From assembly GCF_028823535.1 (NCBI RefSeq), contig NZ_JAQIYM010000016.1, positions 62,001 to 126,000 on the forward strand: a stretch of DNA of 64,000 nt, read 5' to 3'. Origin of the DNA: Pseudomonas serbica (GTDB lineage: Bacteria > Pseudomonadota > Gammaproteobacteria > Pseudomonadales > Pseudomonadaceae). Numbering within the stretch: position 1 is the stretch's first letter; the number at the start of each line of letters is the position of its first letter. A program made the position numbers and the translations under genes. The notes under the pieces were generated by a model. It saw nothing but the letters and a program-made list of their open reading frames with translations. It made no database searches and was not told the origin of the DNA. Positions 1 through 8,394 of this stretch are shown one piece after another.

Positions 1-851
1 CTGGGTGACGCACCGTAGGTCAGGCGTTTCAGGCTACCGAGGTCATGGCGATCGAAGTCTGGATGGGCCAGCAACGCGAGGATCATGGTTGGCACCAGCA
101 ACGTCTCGGTTATCCGCTCCCGCTCGATCACCTGCAGCACCTCATCCGCGTCGAAACTCGACAGCAGTACATGGCTTTCACCGGCCATGAACTGGATCAA
201 CGCGCGGGCCATGCCGGCAACGTGGAACAGCGGTGCGACGTGCAACAACCGGCCATCGCGTATCGGCGGCATGTCGACCATGCGTGGCATGCACGCCGAC
301 CACAGGTTCAGATGGGACTGCATGACCCCCTTGGGAAACCCGGTGGTGCCGCCGGTGTACATGATGCAGGCAAGGTCTTCCCCGCCACGCCCGGCATCCT
401 CGACCGGCGTTGCCTGGGCCAGCAACTGCTCGAAACCGAGCATGCCCGGCGGCACTTCACCGTCCCCGGCGTAGATAAACCGTGGCGCCTGACGGGCGCT
501 CTTGCGGATACCTTCGGCCATCGCCGCGAAGTGCTCGTCGACAATCAGGAAGCCGGTGGCGCAATCGTCCAGCGAATAGACAATCTCCGCCACGCTCCAG
601 CGAATGTTGACCGGGTTGAGCACCCCGCCGCCCCACCACACGCCCATGATGTATTCAAGATAACGGTCGGAGTTGAGCGCCAGCATGCCGACCCGGTCAC
701 CCGCCGCCATGCCGAGGTTCTGCAAGGCGCCCGCCAGGCGAGCGACACGTTCACCAAACTGGCGATAGGTCTGGCGGCGATCGCCGAAGATCGTCGCCAG
801 GTGCTCCGGGTTTTGCTGCAGGGTGCGTTGCAGACACTGGGTCATGTACAT
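1..851 (-). CDS. AMP-forming acyl-CoA synthetase, partial (runs off left edge)
   Basis: This is the N-terminal part of an ANL-superfamily ligase that activates a carboxylic acid to acyl-AMP and then acyl-CoA. The start at 851 (MYMTQ) matches the start of the paralogue at 2832 (MYLTQ). The phosphate-binding loop reads YTGGTTGFPKGVM, preceded by the WWGGGVLNPVNIRW block common to medium/long-chain fatty acid ligases. The frame stays open to base 1, so the C-terminal half is outside the window. It overlaps the thioesterase stop by 10 bp and is the last gene seen in the leftward operon. Substrate unknown. The tandem paralogy with the next ligase is plain by eye. Confidence 0.9.
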   Translation of the reverse strand, partial: MYMTQCLQRTLQQNPEHLATIFGDRRQTYRQFGERVARLAGALQNLGMAAGDRVGMLALNSDRYLEYIMGVWWGGGVLNPVNIRWSVAEIVYSLDDCATGFLIVDEHFAAMAEGIRKSARQAPRFIYAGDGEVPPGMLGFEQLLAQATPVEDAGRGGEDLACIMYTGGTTGFPKGVMQSHLNLWSACMPRMVDMPPIRDGRLLHVAPLFHVAGMARALIQFMAGESHVLLSSFDADEVLQVIERERITETLLVPTMILALLAHPDFDRHDLGSLKRLTYGASP

Positions 852-1276
852 GGTGTCTTGCCTTTCCAGGTGGTGAAGACACCGTTGGCCCGCAACACCA
901 GGCGCTCGCCGACCTTCAGCAGGCAGCTGGCGTTGATGAAGGTGCCACCGGTCTTGAGCACTTCCACATGCGCCTCCAGCCATTCGCCTTCGCGCACCGG
1001 TCCGATGTAATCGACGTTCAGGTTGACCGTCAGCGCAACCGATGGCGGCCGCAAATGGCGCCGTAACACGACGCCGAAGGCGCTGTCCGCAACCGTGGCG
1101 AGGAAACCGCCATGGGCGATGCGCACATAGTTGAGGTGGTGCGGTTGCAGACGCACGGCCATGATCGGCCGTTCATCATGGAGGAAGAAGTCACCGCAAT
1201 TGCGCAGGAAGCCCGAGAGGCCCTCCAGCGCTGTGAACCCCTCGGGAATCGTTGCCCCTCCATTGTCCAGCGCCAT
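842..1276 (-). CDS. PaaI-type hotdog thioesterase
   Basis: A 144-residue single hotdog-domain protein, probably an acyl-CoA thioesterase of the PaaI/YbgC-like group that releases free acid or rescues stalled CoA esters. The core motif HGGFLATVADSAFG is the hotdog helix with its usual HGG and Asp. The start at 1276 (MALDNGG) overlaps the TGA of the upstream ligase by one base (TGATG), which indicates translational coupling; a longer reading from 1492 would lie inside that ligase. Family length is about 140 residues, so the gene looks complete. Substrate cannot be read from sequence. Confidence 0.85.
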   Translation of the reverse strand: MALDNGGATIPEGFTALEGLSGFLRNCGDFFLHDERPIMAVRLQPHHLNYVRIAHGGFLATVADSAFGVVLRRHLRPPSVALTVNLNVDYIGPVREGEWLEAHVEVLKTGGTFINASCLLKVGERLVLRANGVFTTWKGKTPCT

Positions 1277-2832
1277 CAGCTCACACCCCGATCCCTGCCG
1301 GCCCAGAACGGTTCGCGCAGGTCGCGCTTGAGCACCTTGCCGGCACCGGACAGCGGCAGCGCGGCGCGGAACTCGACCGACTTCGGTGTCTTGTAGCCGG
1401 CGATCTGCCGACGGCAATGCTCGATGATCTCGGCGCCAGCCGCTTGGCGATCCGGTTTGAGCACGATCACCGCGTGCACCGCCTCGCCCCACTGCGCACA
1501 GGGAATGCCGATGACCGCGCAGGAGGCGACCGCCGGGTGACTGGAGATAGCGCTTTCGACTTCCCCCGAATAGACGTTCTCGCCACCGCTGACGATCATG
1601 TCCTTGAAGCGGTCGACAATATAGATATAACCCTCGTCGTCCATGTATGCGCCGTCGCCGGTGTGCATCCAGCCGCCCCGCAGAGCCTCTGCGGTTTCTT
1701 CGGGTTTGTTCCAGTAGCCCAGCATGATATTCGGGCCACGCACAAGCACTTCGCCAACCGTGCCACGCGGGACTTCATTGTCCTGTTCATCGACGATGCG
1801 CACGGTCACACCGAGTCCAGGACGCCCGGCCGAACGCAATCGACCATTGGCGATGCCCTCGGGACCGTGGTTTTCCGGGCCGTTGGCGGAAATTGGCGGC
1901 GCGGCTTCGGTCATGCCGTAGCCTTGGGTGAACTCCACATTGGGCAAGGCTTTCAGGGCAAGTTCCAGCAAAGGCACGGCAATCGGCGAGGCGCCGTAGG
2001 TCAGGCTGCGCAGGCTGCTGAGGTCATGACTGGCAAACTCCGGATGCATGATCAACGCCTGGACCATGGTCGGCACGATCAGGATGTCGGTGATGCGCTC
2101 GCGTTCGATGGCCTGCATCACGTCAAGCGGGTCGAAGGCCGGGACGAAGATGCTCGGCAAGCCCAGCAACGAAATCAGAATCACCCGCGACAGCGCCGCC
2201 AGGTGAAACATCGGCGCGATGTGCAGGGTCAGCGCATCGGCTGGCACCGGGACATCGGCGGCGCGGGCCACGGCAGCCGTCCACAGGTTCATGTGCGACT
2301 GCATCACGCCTTTCGGCCGGCCGGTGGTGCCACCGGTGTACATGATGCTGGCCAGGTCATCACCACCACGGAAGGCATCATCGACCGGCTCGGCATCACG
2401 AATGAGCTGTTCGTAAGACAGCATGCCTTGGGGGGCCGGACCATCGCCAATATGGATCAGCAGCGGTCGTACTTTGGCAGCGCTAGCAATGGCTTCGGCC
2501 ATCGGCAGAAAGGTGTCGTCGATCATCAGGATACGGGTGTCGCAGTCGTCCAGCGAGTAGGCGATTTCCGGCACGGTCCAGCGGATGTTGACCGGGTTGA
2601 CCACGCCACCGCCCCACCAGGTGGCGAGGTAGTACTCGAGAAATCGGTCGCAGTTCAGACCGAGCAAACCCACGCGGTCGCCGGTGTGCATGCCTCGTTG
2701 CTGCAAGGCGCTGGCCAGGCGAGCAACGCGGTCGGCCAACTGTGCGTAAGTCTGGCGCCGGTCACGGAAGACCGTCGCCAGAGCGTTGGGGCGTTGCTGC
2801 AAGACACGGTGTAGTCCTTGGGTCAGATACAT
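1276..2832 (-). CDS. AMP-forming fatty acid--CoA ligase
   Basis: A full-length (518 aa) ANL-superfamily CoA ligase. Visible blocks are the P-loop YTGGTTGRPKGVM, the GYGMTEAAP adenine-binding motif, the HTGDGAYMDDEGYIYIVDR hinge region and the C-terminal catalytic lysine region (SGAGKVLKRDLRE). It would feed a CoA-ester pathway together with the hydratase, dehydrogenase and thiolase genes nearby. It lies 60 bp downstream of the enoyl-CoA hydratase and is coupled to the thioesterase. It is a tandem paralogue of the ligase at 1-851, so the operon carries two versions of the activating step. Exact chain or ring substrate is unknown. Confidence 0.92.
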   Translation of the reverse strand: MYLTQGLHRVLQQRPNALATVFRDRRQTYAQLADRVARLASALQQRGMHTGDRVGLLGLNCDRFLEYYLATWWGGGVVNPVNIRWTVPEIAYSLDDCDTRILMIDDTFLPMAEAIASAAKVRPLLIHIGDGPAPQGMLSYEQLIRDAEPVDDAFRGGDDLASIMYTGGTTGRPKGVMQSHMNLWTAAVARAADVPVPADALTLHIAPMFHLAALSRVILISLLGLPSIFVPAFDPLDVMQAIERERITDILIVPTMVQALIMHPEFASHDLSSLRSLTYGASPIAVPLLELALKALPNVEFTQGYGMTEAAPPISANGPENHGPEGIANGRLRSAGRPGLGVTVRIVDEQDNEVPRGTVGEVLVRGPNIMLGYWNKPEETAEALRGGWMHTGDGAYMDDEGYIYIVDRFKDMIVSGGENVYSGEVESAISSHPAVASCAVIGIPCAQWGEAVHAVIVLKPDRQAAGAEIIEHCRRQIAGYKTPKSVEFRAALPLSGAGKVLKRDLREPFWAGRDRGVS

Positions 2833-2892
2833 GGTCGTTTCCTGTGAATTATTGTTGTCAGGCCGAGGCGAATACTTGGGTGAAGTGCGCCG

Positions 2893-3696
2893 TCAGGCGC
2901 CGGTGTATTTGGGCGCGCGCTGCTCGACACTGGCCACGCGCCCTTCGGCGTAGTCCTTGCTGTCGCGCAGCAGCCCCCAGTGAAGATGGGCCTGGGTGAC
3001 GAAGTCACGGGGAGTCAGGTGCGCGGTTTGCAGCGCCAGACGCTTGATCGACTGCACCGCCAGAGGACCGTTGGCAGCGATGCATTCGGCCAGGCTCATA
3101 GCCGCCGACAGCAACTGGTCCCGGGGCACCAGGTCGACGATCAGGCCGATCCGCAAGGCTTCCTGCGCGCTGATTGGTTCCCCGGTCAGGGCCATTTTCA
3201 TGGCGTAGGCCGAGGGCACTGCACGCAGCAGGTACTGCACGCCGCCGGCGGCAGGAATGGTGGCGTCGCGCACTTCGGGCAAACCGAAAGTGGCGCCCTG
3301 CGCAGCGAGGCGCAGGTCGCATTGCAGTGCGAGCTCAAGGCCCCCTCCGAGACAAGCGCCATTGACCGCCGCAATGAGCGGCTTCCAGACCTCAAGATCG
3401 CTGAGGTCGAACAAGCGCGTGTAGCCGCCCTCCTCGGCTTCGGTTTCGCGACTCTTCATGGAACTGGCGACATGACCGACTGCCGGCAACAACGACTCCT
3501 TGTGGCTCGCGCCGCAGCAAAACACCCGATCACCGGCACCGGTCAGCACGATGACCCGCACCTGCTCATCATCCTGGCAAGCCACCAGGGTCTTGCGCAG
3601 GTGCATCAGGTCACTGACGGTCAGTGCATTTTTCGACGGTTGCGCATCGAGCATAATGAGTGCCACGTGATCGATGATCTTGAACTGAATGGCCAT
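2893..3696 (-). CDS. enoyl-CoA hydratase/isomerase family protein
   Basis: A 267-residue crotonase-fold protein that should hydrate or isomerise an enoyl-CoA. The oxyanion-hole segment GACLGGGLELALQCDLR and the following LPEVRDATIPAAGG segment with its glutamate are both present. The usual family length is 255-270 aa. It is the first intact gene of the leftward operon, 36 bp from the CaiB remnant. The role in a beta-oxidation-like route is inferred from neighbours; crotonases also include dehalogenases and racemases, so the exact reaction is open. Confidence 0.9.
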   Translation of the reverse strand: MAIQFKIIDHVALIMLDAQPSKNALTVSDLMHLRKTLVACQDDEQVRVIVLTGAGDRVFCCGASHKESLLPAVGHVASSMKSRETEAEEGGYTRLFDLSDLEVWKPLIAAVNGACLGGGLELALQCDLRLAAQGATFGLPEVRDATIPAAGGVQYLLRAVPSAYAMKMALTGEPISAQEALRIGLIVDLVPRDQLLSAAMSLAECIAANGPLAVQSIKRLALQTAHLTPRDFVTQAHLHWGLLRDSKDYAEGRVASVEQRAPKYTGA

Positions 3697-3731
3697 GAGC
3701 TAACTTCTATGTTGTTTTTATGGGGGGAAGA

Positions 3732-4010
3732 TCAGGCCTTGAAGCCCAGACCCAGGGCATGCAAACGCTCGAACAATTCCAGCTCGGCGGCGACACTTTC
3801 CGGATGCTTCAGCTCCAGTGCGACCGTGCGGCGGTTGCGCCCAGCGATGTCCGCATGCTTGCCTTCCAGCTTCGGGCCCAGGTCGGTCGCCTTCACCGGA
3901 CGGTCGATACGCACAACTTCGCCGCCCATATCGGCCAGCAGTCTGGTGCCAAAAGGAGCCGGACCGATTGCCTCAAACTCCACTACTCGAATGCCGCTCA
4001 GTACGCCCAT
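3732..4010 (-). pseudogene. truncated CaiB/BaiF CoA-transferase (alpha-methylacyl-CoA racemase-like)
   Basis: The reading frame from MGVLSGIRVVEFE matches the N-terminus of family III CoA-transferases/alpha-methylacyl-CoA racemases (GPAPFGTRLLADMGGEVVRID, then GRNRRTVALELKHPE). It stops after about 92 residues, whereas the family normally has about 360-400. The remaining three quarters, including the catalytic Asp region, are absent and the hydratase gene follows after 35 bp. I infer a deletion that left the promoter-proximal part. The start at 4010 is chosen because family members begin at this point; a longer reading from 4040 is possible. A racemase step would suggest methyl-branched substrates. 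Confidence 0.8.
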
Positions 4011-4096
4011 TGCCGCCGTTCCCTTGTTCTGACAGAGCACCAGCCAGCCCTCCTATTTTGTCCCATCCAGTAAATCAATCCGCTAACTTGCGACCA

Positions 4097-4113
4097 CCAC
4101 CCAGATCGGGTGG
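4097..4113. promoter_or_regulatory. CCACCC-N5-GGGTGG palindrome, site A (candidate regulator site)
   Basis: Perfect 6-bp inverted repeat CCACCC-AGATC-GGGTGG in the divergent gap between the leftward CoA operon (start 4010) and the LAL regulator gene (start 4208). The same element recurs at 7100 and 12768, each time in front of a transcription unit of this island. A weak -10-like TTACACT lies at 4153-4159 on the regulator side. Binding by the adjacent LuxR-type regulator is inference. Confidence 0.6.
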
Positions 4114-4207
4114 CGGATGCCAAACACAGGGTCATGACTGCCCGACGGTGCGTTACACTCCTGAGAATTCAGTGCAATCTCATAACAAAAAAAACTCGGA
4201 TAGCCCC

Positions 4208-7021
4208 ATGGACAAACCCCGCAAGTCCAATGCATCGGACACGCCTGCCAGCCTGGCCTCGAATCCGACTCAGTCGCCGATCGTCAGCACCAAGCTGGTC
4301 CCGCCACGCAACGCCGGGCGGTTGATTTCCCGCGAGCGCCTGCAAGAGCAAATGCTCAAGGCACGGCGCCAGCGTTGCATCGTGCTCAAGGGGCCGGCCG
4401 GTTGCGGCAAGACTTCGACCCTGATCGCCTGGCGTCAGGCGCTGCTACCGCTGGGCTTTGATGTGGCCTGGTTGACCTTGTCGGCCGACGACAACGAACT
4501 GACGCGGTTTCTCGACTATCTGCTGGCCAGCCTCGGCCAGGTTGATCCTGTGCTCATTCAGGAAGCCATCCAACTGGAAGGTCGCGGTGTCGACAGCGAG
4601 GCGGTGGAACGCACGGTCATCACCCTTGTGCGCAGCATTGCCAACCGTTCCCGCGAATTGGTACTGGTGCTCGACGACCTGCACCATCTGACCGACGTCG
4701 GTATTCACCAAGCCTTGCAGTGGCTGATCGATTACGCGCCCGCCAATCTGCACCTGGCGCTGGTGTCACGTAGCGCCGTGCCTTTGTCGCTGGCGAGGTT
4801 GCGCAGCCAGGAACTGGTGCTGGAATTGAACCTGCGAGATTTGCGCTTCACACCCGTCGAGTCCGAACAGTTTCTCAAGGCGCAACTGGGCGATATCAGC
4901 GCCCAGGACGCCAAGCGGATGCATGAACTGACCGACGGCTGGGTTGCTGGGCTGCAACTGCTGGCTGTCAGCCGCAAGAAAAATCGACCGGTCGTCGCAG
5001 CAAACGACCAGACACAGGTGCGCGACGATCAGGCGTTCGCGAAGTTTTTTGAAATCGAAGTGCTGTCCCATCTGTCGCCGACGGATCTGGACCTGCTGCT
5101 GCTGATGGCCGTCTGCAACCGTTTCTGCGCCTCGTTATGCGCCGCCCTCGGTGGTAACCCGGAAGCGGTCCGCGAAGCCAATGCCCTGCTGGCACACCTG
5201 GAACGGGACAATCTGTTCCTGATCCCGGTGGACAGCGCCCAACGTGAGACCTGGTATCGCCTGCATCCGTTGCTACGCGAAACATTGCTCAAGTACTTTG
5301 ATTCGCGCAGCAAGACAGAACAGCAGGCGGTGCACGCGCGGGCCTGGGCCTGGTTCCGTGACCATCAGCATCTGGATGAAGCAGTGCACCATGCCGTGAT
5401 GGCTGGCGACCCCGATGCCGCTGCCGACCTGGTGCAACAAAACGCCGAAACGCTGTATGCCCACGGCGACTTGCGCATGTTGATCGAGCTGGTTCGCCTG
5501 CTGCCGGTCGAGCAGGTGCAGGCGCGGGTCAAACTGCGCATTCTCAAGGCACGCATGCAACTCTATGCCCGGGATTTCGTCGCCTGCGCCAATAGCCTCG
5601 ATCAACTGTTCAACGACGTGCCCGAGCGTGATGTCCATGATCGATTCATGATCGCGTTACTGCGTGCCTCTCTGGCGCTGCAGCGCGATGACACGGACGC
5701 GGCAATGACGGTACTGCCGCAATTGCTCGATCCGCCCCAGGGCAGCAACAGCGTGTCCATCGGTTCATGTGCCAATATCCTTTCCTGGCTGTACATGCAC
5801 CGGGGCGAGTACGAAAAAGCGCGCCAGATACAACTCGACCGGCCCCTGCTGCTGATCAATGGCGAGCCCCTGCTGGGTACCACCGCCGGCAGCCTGCAAG
5901 GTCGCTGCATGATTGGCTTGAGCCACGCTCTCGAAGGCCAGATGAAGCAGGCGGAGCGGGTCTATCGGGATGTGATGCATGAAGCCGCGCAGTGCGGCAA
6001 GGTCGGTGCCGACGCGACTTATCTATCCGCTGCGTTGCTGGGCGAAGTGCTGTACGAGACTAATGACGTTGACGCCGCGTTCAAGCTGCTGTCGGGCTGG
6101 ATCGATATCCTGGAACGAATCTCCATTCCGGATTCGGTGCTGCGCGTAATGCAGGTGCTGTGGAATGTGCAATGGCTGGCGGGCAATCATCAGGAAGCCC
6201 TGGCCTATGTCGAGCGACTCGATGAGTACGCGACCAAACTCGGCCTGGAACGCCTGCAAGCCTATTGCCTGACCTGGCAGGTGCGCTGGCTGATGATTCT
6301 CGGCGAGCACTCCCGGGCACACACCAAACTGGCGCGCCTGGAAGCCATCGATGCGCGCCACCCGGATGCCGGGCAAAGTGCCCTCAAGGAAATCCACATC
6401 CTGGCCGAGAACGCCCGGGCACGCTGGCAGATTCAACAAGGCGACCTGGTCGGTGCCTTGAAGCGTATCGAACAACTGATCGAAACCTGCGAACGGCACC
6501 GCCGCCAGCTTGGCACCGTGCGCCTGCTCGTGTTGAGCGGGGTGATCGAGTTCCAGCGCGGCAATGTCGATGCCGCGCGTGATCACGTCATGGAGGCGCT
6601 GCGCCGTGGACAACGCTTCGGCTTGTTGCGCAGCCTGCTCGATGCTCACCCGGACGCACTGAAACTGATCTCCGATATCGCGAGCAAAGAGACCCTGGAC
6701 CCGGTGCTCGCGTTCTACGTCGAGCGCCTGCAAGCGGCCCAGGCGACCGCGCCCGCCGTGCCGGGCGATAAACCTTCCACTCCCCCTGCAAGCAAACCCC
6801 TTGCCGCCGGCATGGAACCCTTGAGCGAACGGGAAATTGAAGTGGTGCGCTTGCTCGCCCAAGCCTTGCCCAACAAAAAAATCGCCCGCGCGTTGGGTCT
6901 CTCCCCGGAAACCGTGAAATGGCATTTGAGCCATATCTACAGCAAGCTTGGCGTCAGCAGTCGTGATGAAGCAGTGGCACGGGTGCGGGATCTGGAATCG
7001 CAGCACCGCGAAAACACTTAA
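4208..7021 (+). CDS. LAL/MalT-type ATP-dependent LuxR transcriptional regulator
   Basis: A 937-residue STAND-type activator. The Walker A loop GPAGCGKT is at residues 62-69, a Walker B-like LVLVLDDLHHL follows about 100 residues later, the central region is alpha-helical and TPR-like as in MalT, and the C-terminus carries a GerE/LuxR helix-turn-helix (EPLSEREIEVVRLLAQALPN...KIARALGLSPETVKWHL). The start at 4208 (MDKPRKS) is chosen because upstream in-frame codons cross the promoter region. Proteins of this class activate catabolic operons in response to an inducer and ATP (MalT; AlkS for alkanes). Its position between two CoA-catabolic operons suggests it controls both. Confidence 0.9.
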   Translation: MDKPRKSNASDTPASLASNPTQSPIVSTKLVPPRNAGRLISRERLQEQMLKARRQRCIVLKGPAGCGKTSTLIAWRQALLPLGFDVAWLTLSADDNELTRFLDYLLASLGQVDPVLIQEAIQLEGRGVDSEAVERTVITLVRSIANRSRELVLVLDDLHHLTDVGIHQALQWLIDYAPANLHLALVSRSAVPLSLARLRSQELVLELNLRDLRFTPVESEQFLKAQLGDISAQDAKRMHELTDGWVAGLQLLAVSRKKNRPVVAANDQTQVRDDQAFAKFFEIEVLSHLSPTDLDLLLLMAVCNRFCASLCAALGGNPEAVREANALLAHLERDNLFLIPVDSAQRETWYRLHPLLRETLLKYFDSRSKTEQQAVHARAWAWFRDHQHLDEAVHHAVMAGDPDAAADLVQQNAETLYAHGDLRMLIELVRLLPVEQVQARVKLRILKARMQLYARDFVACANSLDQLFNDVPERDVHDRFMIALLRASLALQRDDTDAAMTVLPQLLDPPQGSNSVSIGSCANILSWLYMHRGEYEKARQIQLDRPLLLINGEPLLGTTAGSLQGRCMIGLSHALEGQMKQAERVYRDVMHEAAQCGKVGADATYLSAALLGEVLYETNDVDAAFKLLSGWIDILERISIPDSVLRVMQVLWNVQWLAGNHQEALAYVERLDEYATKLGLERLQAYCLTWQVRWLMILGEHSRAHTKLARLEAIDARHPDAGQSALKEIHILAENARARWQIQQGDLVGALKRIEQLIETCERHRRQLGTVRLLVLSGVIEFQRGNVDAARDHVMEALRRGQRFGLLRSLLDAHPDALKLISDIASKETLDPVLAFYVERLQAAQATAPAVPGDKPSTPPASKPLAAGMEPLSEREIEVVRLLAQALPNKKIARALGLSPETVKWHLSHIYSKLGVSSRDEAVARVRDLESQHRENT

Positions 7022-7040
7022 GACCTCACGTGGACCTGTA

Positions 7041-7060
7041 GTCGCTGGCTTGCCAGCGAC
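7041..7060. repeat. REP-like palindrome
   Basis: Perfect hairpin GTCGCTGG-CTTG-CCAGCGAC directly after the LAL gene. This is the core of a Pseudomonas REP/BIME-type repeat, also seen in related form at 44497. It may also help end transcription, although no T-run follows. Confidence 0.65.
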
Positions 7061-7099
7061 GGCGTCTGCGCCTTTCCACAAAAAGTGATTTTTACCTTG

Positions 7100-7116
7100 C
7101 CACCCGCCTCGGGTGG
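7100..7116. promoter_or_regulatory. CCACCC-N5-GGGTGG palindrome, site B (candidate regulator site)
   Basis: Perfect inverted repeat CCACCC-GCCTC-GGGTGG, 113 bp before the acyl-CoA dehydrogenase start. A -10-like TATCGT at about 7138-7143 would put the palindrome centre near -42, the usual position for a class II LuxR-type activator. Same element as sites A and C. Confidence 0.6.
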
Positions 7117-7228
7117 CGTTCCAAGACGTCCTCCACCCTATCGTAACCCTCAGTTCAAAGGCGCACCTCGCGCCTTGCATCAGCGCCAGGCTCAAGCAAG
7201 CCGGCCCGTGATCATTGAGGAGTCTTGC

Positions 7229-8368
7229 GTGCATATCGCCCGAACCGTTTTCCGCGACGACCATGAAATGTTTCGCACCACCGCGCGCCGTTTTTTCGAA
7301 CGCGAATGCGTGCCGCGCCAGGCCGCCTGGGACAAGGCCGGTCAGGTCGACCGGGAAACCTGGCTCAAGGCCGGCCGCGAAGGCTTGCTCGGCATTACCC
7401 TGCCCACCGAATACGGTGGCGGTGGGGGTGACTTTGGTCACTGCGCAGTATTCAACGAGGAGTTCGCCCGGGCGGGTGTGAGTGGTGCCTATTTCGGCAT
7501 GCACTCCGACGTTATCGCGCCGTACATCAATCGCTGCGGCAACGAAGAACAGAAACAGAAGTGGCTGCCGGGCATCTGCTCTGGCGAGATCATCCTGGCC
7601 ATCGCCATGACCGAACCCGGCACCGGCAGCGACCTAAAGGCCGTGCGCACCACCGCCGTGCGCGATGGCGACGAGTACGTGATTAACGGCAGCAAGACCT
7701 TCATCAGCAACGGCCTGACGGCTGACCTGGTCATCGTCGTCTGCAAGACCGATCCAGCTGCCGGTGCCAAGGGCATCAGCCTCATCGCCGTGGAAGCCAG
7801 CCGCGCCGGCTTCAAGCATGGCCGCAAGCTGGACAAGGTTGGCCAGCATGCGCAGGACACTGCCGAGTTGTTCTTCGACAACGTCCGCGTGCCGGTCGGC
7901 AACCGCCTTGGCGAAGAAGGCCTGGGTTTCTCCTATCTGATGGGTGAACTGCCGCAGGAGCGCTTCTCGATCGCGGTGTCCGCCGCCGCCAAGCTGGAGC
8001 GCCTGCTGGAGCAGACTCTCGAGTACGTGAAGGACCGCAAGGCCTTCAACCAGACCGTGTGGGACTTCCAGAACAGCAAATTCAAGCTCGCCGACATCAA
8101 GGCCCAGGCCACGGCGATGCGGGTGATGGTCGACTACTACCTGGGCGAGCACATGCGCCGCCGCCTGACCCTGGAAGAAGCGGCCATCGCCAAGCTGTAC
8201 ACCACCGAAACCCTGTGGAAATGCATCGACGACATGGTCCAACTGCACGGCGGCTACGGCTACATGATGGAGTACCCGATCGCACGCGCTTTCGTCGACT
8301 CACGCGTCAATCGCATCTACGGCGGCACCAGTGAAGTCATGCGCGAAATGATCGCGCGCAAGCTCTGA
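7229..8368 (+). CDS. acyl-CoA dehydrogenase
   Basis: A 379-residue FAD-dependent acyl-CoA dehydrogenase that forms the alpha-beta double bond of an acyl-CoA. Visible signatures are AMTEPGTGSDLKAV, the GELPQERF segment and the C-terminal NRIYGGTSEVMREMI. The position that is Glu in medium-chain enzymes is Gly here; the Glu in PQERF corresponds to the catalytic base of the long-chain/isovaleryl type. The GTG start at 7229 is chosen because GAGGAG (7217-7222) lies 6 nt upstream; in-frame codons before it have no such site and cross site B. First gene of the rightward catabolic operon. Confidence 0.9.
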   Translation: MHIARTVFRDDHEMFRTTARRFFERECVPRQAAWDKAGQVDRETWLKAGREGLLGITLPTEYGGGGGDFGHCAVFNEEFARAGVSGAYFGMHSDVIAPYINRCGNEEQKQKWLPGICSGEIILAIAMTEPGTGSDLKAVRTTAVRDGDEYVINGSKTFISNGLTADLVIVVCKTDPAAGAKGISLIAVEASRAGFKHGRKLDKVGQHAQDTAELFFDNVRVPVGNRLGEEGLGFSYLMGELPQERFSIAVSAAAKLERLLEQTLEYVKDRKAFNQTVWDFQNSKFKLADIKAQATAMRVMVDYYLGEHMRRRLTLEEAAIAKLYTTETLWKCIDDMVQLHGGYGYMMEYPIARAFVDSRVNRIYGGTSEVMREMIARKL

Positions 8369-8394
8369 CCCTCAAAACAAAAAGGAAAAACACG

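Noticed and set aside
1252..2814. 520-residue plus-strand ORF opposite the acyl-CoA ligase
   Set aside because: It is the antisense shadow of a complete ligase with all motifs. Its own product is rich in His/Gln/Arg with no recognisable domain. The same applies to long antisense frames at 6023-7504, 10112-11455, 19835-21031, 37682-38884, 42433-44739, 52479-53819 and 62818-63822.
3818..4207. N-terminal extension of the LAL regulator to 1067 residues
   Set aside because: The extra 130 codons run through the divergent CaiB remnant and the promoter palindrome and have no LAL-family character.
7085..7228. N-terminal extension of the acyl-CoA dehydrogenase from 7085
   Set aside because: It covers site B and lacks a ribosome site; GAGGAG before the GTG at 7229 and family length favour the later start.
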